This document shows positions 59,306 through 64,000 of a DNA stretch of 64,000 nt, in pieces. The stretch's first letter is position 1. Each line of letters starts with the position of its first letter. The DNA comes from an uncultured Eubacteriales bacterium (GTDB lineage: Bacteria; Bacillota; Clostridia; Oscillospirales; Oscillospiraceae). The stretch spans positions 6,559-70,558 of the forward strand of contig UQGU01000005.1 of NCBI GenBank assembly GCA_900540635.1. Direction: 5' to 3'. The position numbers and the translations under genes were made by a program. The notes below the pieces were generated by a model. That model saw only the letters and a program-made list of their open reading frames with translations. It was not told the DNA's origin and did not search any database.

Positions 59306-60094
59306 TTACTTCTCCGCTTCCGCCGGGATATCTCCTACCCCGTTCAAAATCATGGTGGGCTGGTAGGCGAAGGCCTTGGGGGTGTCCCGGTCGGAGACGC
59401 CGGAGAGGACCAGCACCGTGTCGATGCCGCTTTCCATGCCGGCAATGACATCCGTATCCATCCGGTCGCCCACAACGACAGCCTCATCGGAGTGGCAGCC
59501 CAGCAGCCGAAGGCCGGTGCGCATCATCAGCGGGTTTGGCTTTCCGCAGAAATAGGCCTGCTTGCCGGTGGCCATCTCCACCGGGGCGATCAGCGCCCGG
59601 CAGGCCGGGGCAATGCCCTTTTCAATATTGCCGGATACATCGGAGTTGGCACCGATGAGCTTGGCCCCCTGCAAAACCAGGTTTACCGCCCGGGTCAGGG
59701 TGTCCAGAGAGTAGGTCCGGCCCTCGCCGATGACCACATAGTCCGGGTTCACATCGTTCATGGTAATGCCCGCGTCATACAATGCGTTCAGCAGCCCCGC
59801 CTCGCCGATGACGAAGGCCGAGCAGCCCGGGGCCTGTGCCTTCAAAAAGGCCGCCGTGGCCAGTGCGCTGGTGTAAAAATGTTCCTCCGGCACCTCCAGC
59901 CCCATCCGGGCCAGCTTCTGCCGGAGCTCCTTTGGGGTCATGCCGCTGTTATTTGTCAAAAACAGGTATTCCTTGTTCTCCCGCTGGAGCCACTGCACAA
60001 ACTCCGCAGCACCCGGCAGGATGCGATTTCCATGGTACAAAACGCCATCCATATCGCAGATAAAGCCCTTCTTGGCCTTGAAATCGATCTTCAT
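59306..60094 (-). CDS. HAD-IIA hydrolase (NagD type)
   Basis: A 262-residue HAD phosphatase with a C2a cap. Motif I CDMDGVLYHGNRI is at residues 13-25, motif II FLTNNSG near 50, the Lys in CGKPNPLMM near 185, and motif IV VVGDRMDTDVIAGMESG near 208. The family cleaves small phosphates such as nucleoside monophosphates or 4-nitrophenyl phosphate; the true substrate is open. A single gene on the minus strand. Confidence 0.88.
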   Translation of the reverse strand: MKIDFKAKKGFICDMDGVLYHGNRILPGAAEFVQWLQRENKEYLFLTNNSGMTPKELRQKLARMGLEVPEEHFYTSALATAAFLKAQAPGCSAFVIGEAGLLNALYDAGITMNDVNPDYVVIGEGRTYSLDTLTRAVNLVLQGAKLIGANSDVSGNIEKGIAPACRALIAPVEMATGKQAYFCGKPNPLMMRTGLRLLGCHSDEAVVVGDRMDTDVIAGMESGIDTVLVLSGVSDRDTPKAFAYQPTMILNGVGDIPAEAEK

Positions 60095-60193
60095 CTTTCT
60101 TTTCCTCCTTCTATCTCCATATTACAGAGATACTATAGACCCAATACGTAAAGGCGGAAAGGAAATGAAAGTAAAATATGTGTAAAATATGGC

Positions 60194-60220
60194 CCCCTCC
60201 CGACGCTGTGCCGGGAGGGG
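60194..60220. terminator. GC-rich hairpin after the CDF gene
   Basis: CCCCTCCCG/CGGGAGGGG, 9 bp with a 9-base loop, 15 bases beyond the CDF stop. On the minus strand TTTT follows about eight bases later. Confidence 0.6.
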
Positions 60221-60235
60221 AAGCCTGTTTGCGTT

Positions 60236-61408
60236 CTAGTTAAAGCCGCTCTGATCAAAGGTGATCACGGGATAATAGGTCACGCCGGAGTTCTGATTCA
60301 GAGCTTTTTCCAGGGCGGCGGTGATATCCGCCTCCTGGCCCCGCAGGTCTGTGGGCAGGACCACATCGAAAATCAGATTGACGTGTCCCTTGCCGGGGAC
60401 CATGCGGAAGTCGTGGACCCCCAGGCGGATGTCGTATGTATGCAGCAGCTGCTCCACCCGGACGTGCATCCGGTCCAGCTCCGGGTCGTCGGTGACGATG
60501 GGGTCGTAGTGGATGACCAGGTGGACGCCGTGGCTTTTCAGGCACTCCCGCTCCAGGTCGTCGAGGATCTCATGGCATTCCATGGGGTCCTCCCGGCGGT
60601 CCATCTCCACGTGGATACTGGCGAAGCGCTGGCCGGGGCCGTAGTCATGGACCATCAGGTCGTGAAAGCCCAGGACCTTGGGGCAGGCCCGGATGTTGTC
60701 TACGATCTTCTCCCGCAGCTCCGGGTCGGCGTTTTCGCCAAGCAGGGGAGAGATGGTGTCCTTTGCCAGGCCGACACCGCTGTAGAGGATGAAGCAGGAC
60801 ACGGCCAGACCCATCCAGCCATCGGCACGGAAGGCTGTAAAGTGCTCGATCAGGGCCGCCAGAAGCACGGCGGAGGTGGTGATCACATCGTTGCGGCTGT
60901 CGGCGGCGGTGGCGGCCAGGGTAGCGGAGTGGATGGTTTTGCCAAGCTTTGTATTGAACAGGGACATCCAGAGCTTTACCAGAATGGAGCCCGCCAGTAC
61001 GGCGGCGGTGGTCCAGCCGAATTCCACCGCGGCAGGGTGGAGCACCTTGTCCAGAGAGGATTTGGCCAGTTCCACGCCGATGATGAGGATCAGCGCGGAC
61101 ACCGCAAGGCCGGACAGGTATTCATACCGGGCGTGGCCGAAGGGATGCTCCTCATCTGCGGGCCGTTCGGCCAGTCGGAAGCCCAGCATGGTGACAACAC
61201 TGCTGGTGGCATCGGACAGGTTGTTCATGGCGTCGGCGGTAATGGACACGGACCGCGTGAGCAGTCCGACGGCCAGCTTTCCGCCGAAGAGCAGAATATT
61301 GCAGAAGATCCCCACAATGCCGGAGAGAATGCCGACGGCGGCGCGGACCTTGGGGTCCTCGGGATGGCCGGAATTTTTGATAAATGTGCGAAGAAGCCAG
61401 TTAGTCAT
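60236..61408 (-). CDS. Cation diffusion facilitator family transporter
   Basis: A 390-residue CDF protein. Six hydrophobic helices precede a cytoplasmic domain (from about residue 215) with an extended C-terminus. The metal-site helices carry SITADAMNNLSDATSS and AADSRNDVITTSAVL, each with a D-x-x-x-D pattern. It should export Zn, Fe, Mn or Co using the proton gradient; the metal cannot be told here. The start at 61408 has TTGGAGG upstream. Downstream of the SdpI-like gene, beyond a hairpin. Confidence 0.9.
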   Translation of the reverse strand: MTNWLLRTFIKNSGHPEDPKVRAAVGILSGIVGIFCNILLFGGKLAVGLLTRSVSITADAMNNLSDATSSVVTMLGFRLAERPADEEHPFGHARYEYLSGLAVSALILIIGVELAKSSLDKVLHPAAVEFGWTTAAVLAGSILVKLWMSLFNTKLGKTIHSATLAATAADSRNDVITTSAVLLAALIEHFTAFRADGWMGLAVSCFILYSGVGLAKDTISPLLGENADPELREKIVDNIRACPKVLGFHDLMVHDYGPGQRFASIHVEMDRREDPMECHEILDDLERECLKSHGVHLVIHYDPIVTDDPELDRMHVRVEQLLHTYDIRLGVHDFRMVPGKGHVNLIFDVVLPTDLRGQEADITAALEKALNQNSGVTYYPVITFDQSGFN

Positions 61409-61434
61409 GACAAATTCCTCCAAAACGGAAGCAG

Positions 61435-61467
61435 CACCGCAGAGCCCGGAAAACCGGGAATGCGGTG
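61435..61467 (-). terminator. Hairpin between the SdpI-like and CDF genes
   Basis: CACCGCA/TGCGGTG outer stem with inner CCCGG/CCGGG. On the minus strand CTGCTTCCGTTTTGG follows. A partial terminator just before the CDF ribosome site. Confidence 0.6.
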
Positions 61468-61504
61468 TTGCGGTGGAACGCGATTTTTTCGTTTGTATTG
61501 CGGC

Positions 61505-62014
61505 CTATGCCTTATTCCTGGGCCGCCTTCTCAGCTCGCCCTTCCGGTCAAACCAGTACATGGCAAGGCCGTTGATGGCCAGAGTGGCCAGCAAACTCAG
61601 CACAGCCTCCCAGACCAGGCACCACACCGTCCGCCAAACCATGGCATTGATGTCCATGGAGCCGAAGCCCAGGGAAAGGACGGTCATGACCACTGTGAGC
61701 ACCAGCCCCAGTCCTCCCAGAACCATACCGGCAATGCGCTGGGTGAAGCGCCAGGCGTGGACGCTGCCCATGCCGTAATAGCAGCGGTAGCCCAGGTAGT
61801 AGTTGGCCTCCTTGGGGGCCAGAAACAGATAGGAAAGCCCCAGGACCAGCAGAAGAATGGGCCCTACCAGCACGCAGATGCGGCAGATGAGGGTGATCTT
61901 GCCGAAAATGGAGTCCAGATTGGGAAGCAGTGTGGCCAGATCGAAGTCTTCAAAGGCTTTTTTCAGAGCTTCAATATCCAGAGCCGCTTCCGTAGGGGTT
62001 GTGGCTGTTAGCAT
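61505..62014 (-). CDS. SdpI-like membrane protein
   Basis: A 169-residue protein with four hydrophobic helices. The soluble motif YYLGYRCYYGMGSVHAWRFT resembles the GYR...W segment of SdpI/YfhL immunity-like proteins. SdpI protects Bacillus from the SdpC toxin, but many SdpI-like proteins have no known role. Its ATG overlaps the nrdR stop by one base (TAATG), so the two are coupled. Confidence 0.6.
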   Translation of the reverse strand: MLTATTPTEAALDIEALKKAFEDFDLATLLPNLDSIFGKITLICRICVLVGPILLLVLGLSYLFLAPKEANYYLGYRCYYGMGSVHAWRFTQRIAGMVLGGLGLVLTVVMTVLSLGFGSMDINAMVWRTVWCLVWEAVLSLLATLAINGLAMYWFDRKGELRRRPRNKA

Positions 62015-62466
62015 TATTTTTCCTCCAGGTATTTGCTGATCTCCCGCATGAAGCTGCCTGCGTCCTGAAACTGGTGATAGATGGAGGCAAAGCGGATGTA
62101 GGCCACTTCGTCCACGGGCTTCAAACGCTCCATGACCATCTCACCCAGGCGCTCGGTGGTGACCTCCCGCTCCAGGGAATTCTGGATGGTCTGCTCGATC
62201 TCAGTCGCAATGCGCTCCAGCTCTACGATGTCGGCACGCCGCTTGTCAAAGGCGCGGATCATGCTGTTCACGATCTTGTTTTTGTCGAAATTCTGCCGGG
62301 ACCCATTGCGCTTGACCACAAGGATCGGCTGGCTCTCCACACTTTCGTAGGTGGTGAACCGGTGGCCGCAGCGGCAGCATTCTCTCCGGCGGCGAATACT
62401 CAGGTCGTCGGAGTGCCGGGAGTCAATGACCTTGCTTTCCTGATCTCCGCAGTAAGGACATTTCAT
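62014..62466 (-). CDS. nrdR: Transcriptional repressor NrdR
   Basis: A 150-residue NrdR. The zinc ribbon (CPYCGDQESKV and CCRCGHRFTTYE) covers residues 3-45, and the ATP-cone (PILVVKRNGSRQNFDKNKI) follows at about 46-136. It represses ribonucleotide reductase genes when dATP is bound. ATG 62466 is chosen because the zinc ribbon starts right there. First gene of the unit nrdR, SdpI-like, CDF. No reductase genes are in the window. Confidence 0.96.
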   Translation of the reverse strand: MKCPYCGDQESKVIDSRHSDDLSIRRRRECCRCGHRFTTYESVESQPILVVKRNGSRQNFDKNKIVNSMIRAFDKRRADIVELERIATEIEQTIQNSLEREVTTERLGEMVMERLKPVDEVAYIRFASIYHQFQDAGSFMREISKYLEEK

Positions 62467-62623
62467 AGGAAAACGCTCCTTCTCCGGGCCCTTTCGCCGT
62501 TGGCTAGGATTCCCGGCAACGTTGTGTATTATTATACCAGCTTTCTCCGGCAGTGTCCAGACTTTTTTCCTCTTGTGTTTTGCAGGAAAATCGGGTAAAA
62601 TGGCAAGCGTATAAGGAGGTAGT

Positions 62624-63010
62624 ATGAACCGAAAATTTTTGTATACAGCCTGGGCTGTGCTATTCATTCTATGCGCCGCTTTCGGATTTGTGCCGGAGCG
62701 GTCCGGGGTCTTGCAGGCGCTGCTGACGGTGCTGAGCCTGGTGTTCTTCCTGCCTCCGGCGATGCTTTTGTATAAGGCGGCGGGAAAGACCCGGAAAACC
62801 GTTGGGCTTCTGAGTGCGGTGTCCCTGGGGGCAACCCTTGTGGTGCTGGTGCTGAACATTGTCCTGGCCACCGGAAGCACGGCGCTGGGAGATTTTCTCC
62901 ATGGCGTTCTCACAGTGGTGTCCGCCCCCATGCTCTGCTGCGGGTCCTGGGCACTGTCCCTGTTTTTGTGGGCCTGCCTGCTGATCTGGGCAAAGCCCTG
63001 GAAAAAGTAA
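62624..63010 (+). CDS. Small conserved-type membrane protein, function unknown
   Basis: A 128-residue protein with four hydrophobic helices (about 5-22, 30-50, 60-83, 95-122) and a basic C-terminus KPWKK. The start has AAGGAGG upstream. It lies 19 bases before the DegV gene on the same strand and probably shares its mRNA. I recognise no family. Confidence 0.7.
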   Translation: MNRKFLYTAWAVLFILCAAFGFVPERSGVLQALLTVLSLVFFLPPAMLLYKAAGKTRKTVGLLSAVSLGATLVVLVLNIVLATGSTALGDFLHGVLTVVSAPMLCCGSWALSLFLWACLLIWAKPWKK

Positions 63011-63029
63011 AGTATAAGGAGCGAAAACG

Positions 63030-63890
63030 ATGTCCTATCAGATCATTACCGATTCCGGCTGCGATTTTACGAAAGAAAAATATGAGGCGCTGGGCCTTAT
63101 TGCGGCGCCGCTTACGGTGAATTTCCGGGGGGAAACCTATCCGGACCGCAATGACGACAGCCTGCGGGATATGTATGCCGACCTCCGCGCCGGGAAGGTA
63201 GCCACCACGTCTGCGGTGAATCCCGAGCAGTGGCAGGAGATCATAGAGCCTCTGCTGGAAAAAGGCGAGGATATTCTGGTGCTGGCCTTTTCCTCAGGCC
63301 TGTCCACCACCTACCAGTCTGCCAGTATCGCGGCTCAGGAGCTGCGGGAGCGCTATCCGGAGCGGACCATCTCCGTGGTGGACAGCCTGTGCGCCTCTCT
63401 GGGCCAGGGCCTGCTTGCCTACTATGCCTGCAAGAAGCGGGACGAGGGCCTGAGCCTTGGGGAGCTGGAGCAGTGGCTGCTGGACAACCGTCTGCACCTG
63501 TGCCACTGGTTTACAGTGGACGACTTGATGTATCTCAAGCGGGGCGGTCGGGTCAGCGCGGCCACGGCAATTATGGGCACCATGCTGAACATCAAGCCTG
63601 TGCTCCATGTGGACAATGAGGGCCACCTGATCAACGTCAGCAAGGCCCGGGGCCGGAAGGCCTCCATTCAGGCCATGGCCAAGAAGGTTGCCGAGCTGGG
63701 CGCGGGTTTCGACAACTCCGTCATGTTCATCTCCCACGGCGACTGCCGGGAGGATGCGGAGTACCTGGCAGGGCTGCTGAAGGAGCAGTACGGGGTGAAG
63801 GAGGTCTACATCAACTACGTAGGCGCCGTCATCGGCTCCCACTCCGGCCCGGGTACCCTGGCATTGTTCTTCCTGGGAGAGCATAGATAA
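63030..63890 (+). CDS. DegV family protein (fatty acid-binding)
   Basis: A 286-residue DegV/FakB-like protein. YQIITDSGCDFTKE opens the fold, FSSGLSTTYQSA carries the fatty-acid carboxylate-binding Ser/Thr, and DDLMYLKRGGRVSAATAIMG is a hallmark. FakB proteins present fatty acids to the kinase FakA for phosphorylation; FakA is not in view. AAGGAGCG precedes the ATG. Confidence 0.92.
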   Translation: MSYQIITDSGCDFTKEKYEALGLIAAPLTVNFRGETYPDRNDDSLRDMYADLRAGKVATTSAVNPEQWQEIIEPLLEKGEDILVLAFSSGLSTTYQSASIAAQELRERYPERTISVVDSLCASLGQGLLAYYACKKRDEGLSLGELEQWLLDNRLHLCHWFTVDDLMYLKRGGRVSAATAIMGTMLNIKPVLHVDNEGHLINVSKARGRKASIQAMAKKVAELGAGFDNSVMFISHGDCREDAEYLAGLLKEQYGVKEVYINYVGAVIGSHSGPGTLALFFLGEHR

Positions 63891-63919
63891 AACATACACG
63901 CAAAGCGAAGAGCTTCGTA

Positions 63920-64000
63920 CAAAAGCTTCCCCTTCGGGGGAGCTGCAGCTTGTCAAAAAAGCCTCGCAGAGTTTGGCGGCGTAAGCCGCCAAATAAAATC
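63920..64000. repeat. Repeat at the window edge, inverted copy of 59177-59230
   Basis: A short GGGGAAG-type hairpin (AGCTTCCCCTTCGGGGGAGCT) starts at 63924. From 63947 to the end follows a 54-base stretch beginning AGCTTGTCAAAAAAGCCTCG. It is the reverse complement of 59177-59230 with one change. The element probably continues beyond the window. Confidence 0.8.

Overview
The window looks like a chromosomal segment of a gut-type, anaerobic, low-GC-lineage Firmicute with fairly GC-rich DNA, most likely Oscillospiraceae/Ruminococcaceae. The signs are a SCIFF ribosomal peptide with its radical-SAM maturase, a T-box riboswitch, a HrcA/CIRCE class I heat-shock operon, butyrate kinase, bifunctional AdhE, an AzlCD exporter, NrdR, and frequent GTG/TTG starts behind strong Shine-Dalgarno sites. 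This taxonomic reading is inference. I found no rRNA, tRNA, CRISPR array, prophage or transposase gene.

Layout. 1-3.6 kb: a sugar nucleotidyltransferase, a HAD nucleotidase with rsmA, and hsp20 behind a CIRCE element. 3.6-10.6 kb: an AraC-type regulator diverging from an L-arabinose operon (membrane-bound alpha/beta hydrolase, FGGY kinase, araA, araD, and a 40-codon stub that resembles the N-terminus of the hydrolase). 10.7-12.1 kb: fumC. 12.4-16.2 kb: aminotransferase, APC permease and RidA, divergent from a DauR/YheO-type regulator and sharing a symmetric promoter region. 16.3-19.5 kb: a decaying sugar locus with a frameshifted RpiR regulator, a DUF4867 gene, a deleted PfkB kinase, a LacI operator and an intact LacI regulator. 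19.6-23.4 kb: adhE and a G5/3D cell-wall protein. 23.8-26.5 kb: a T-box leader that reads as isoleucine-specific, then an iron-type alcohol dehydrogenase and a YkvI-like membrane protein. 26.6-31.5 kb: dnaJ, dnaK, grpE, hrcA. 31.6-32.7 kb: azlCD.

32.6-42.7 kb carries aspartate-family synthesis: hom, lysC, asd and a CBS gene on the minus strand, divergent from thrC and thrB, which are followed by murI, udk, a HAD phosphatase and a DUF89 gene. 42.8-48.9 kb: glgP, then buk, an MBOAT acyltransferase and an SGNH-like protein. 48.9-54.0 kb: an InlB-repeat surface protein, an Orn/Lys/Arg decarboxylase-family enzyme, and scfB/scfA. 54.2-54.5 kb: a compact locus with all the parts of a type I toxin-antitoxin module. 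54.5-57.5 kb: dapH divergent from an M20 deacetylase (dapL) and an aminotransferase, together the acetylase branch of diaminopimelate synthesis. 57.6-64 kb: an MsmK/UgpC-type ABC ATPase, a NagD-type phosphatase, a CDF transporter, an SdpI-like protein, nrdR, a small membrane protein and a DegV protein.

The most interesting item is 54167-54460. It has a near-consensus promoter, an almost perfect Shine-Dalgarno and a 27-codon peptide gene. Its 5' leader is complementary to its 3' end over 26 pairs, and a near-consensus opposing promoter would make a short antisense RNA ending at a hairpin inside the peptide gene. Several short inverted-repeat families (MITE-like) sit between genes, and one of them supplies the last 12 codons of the decarboxylase-family gene.
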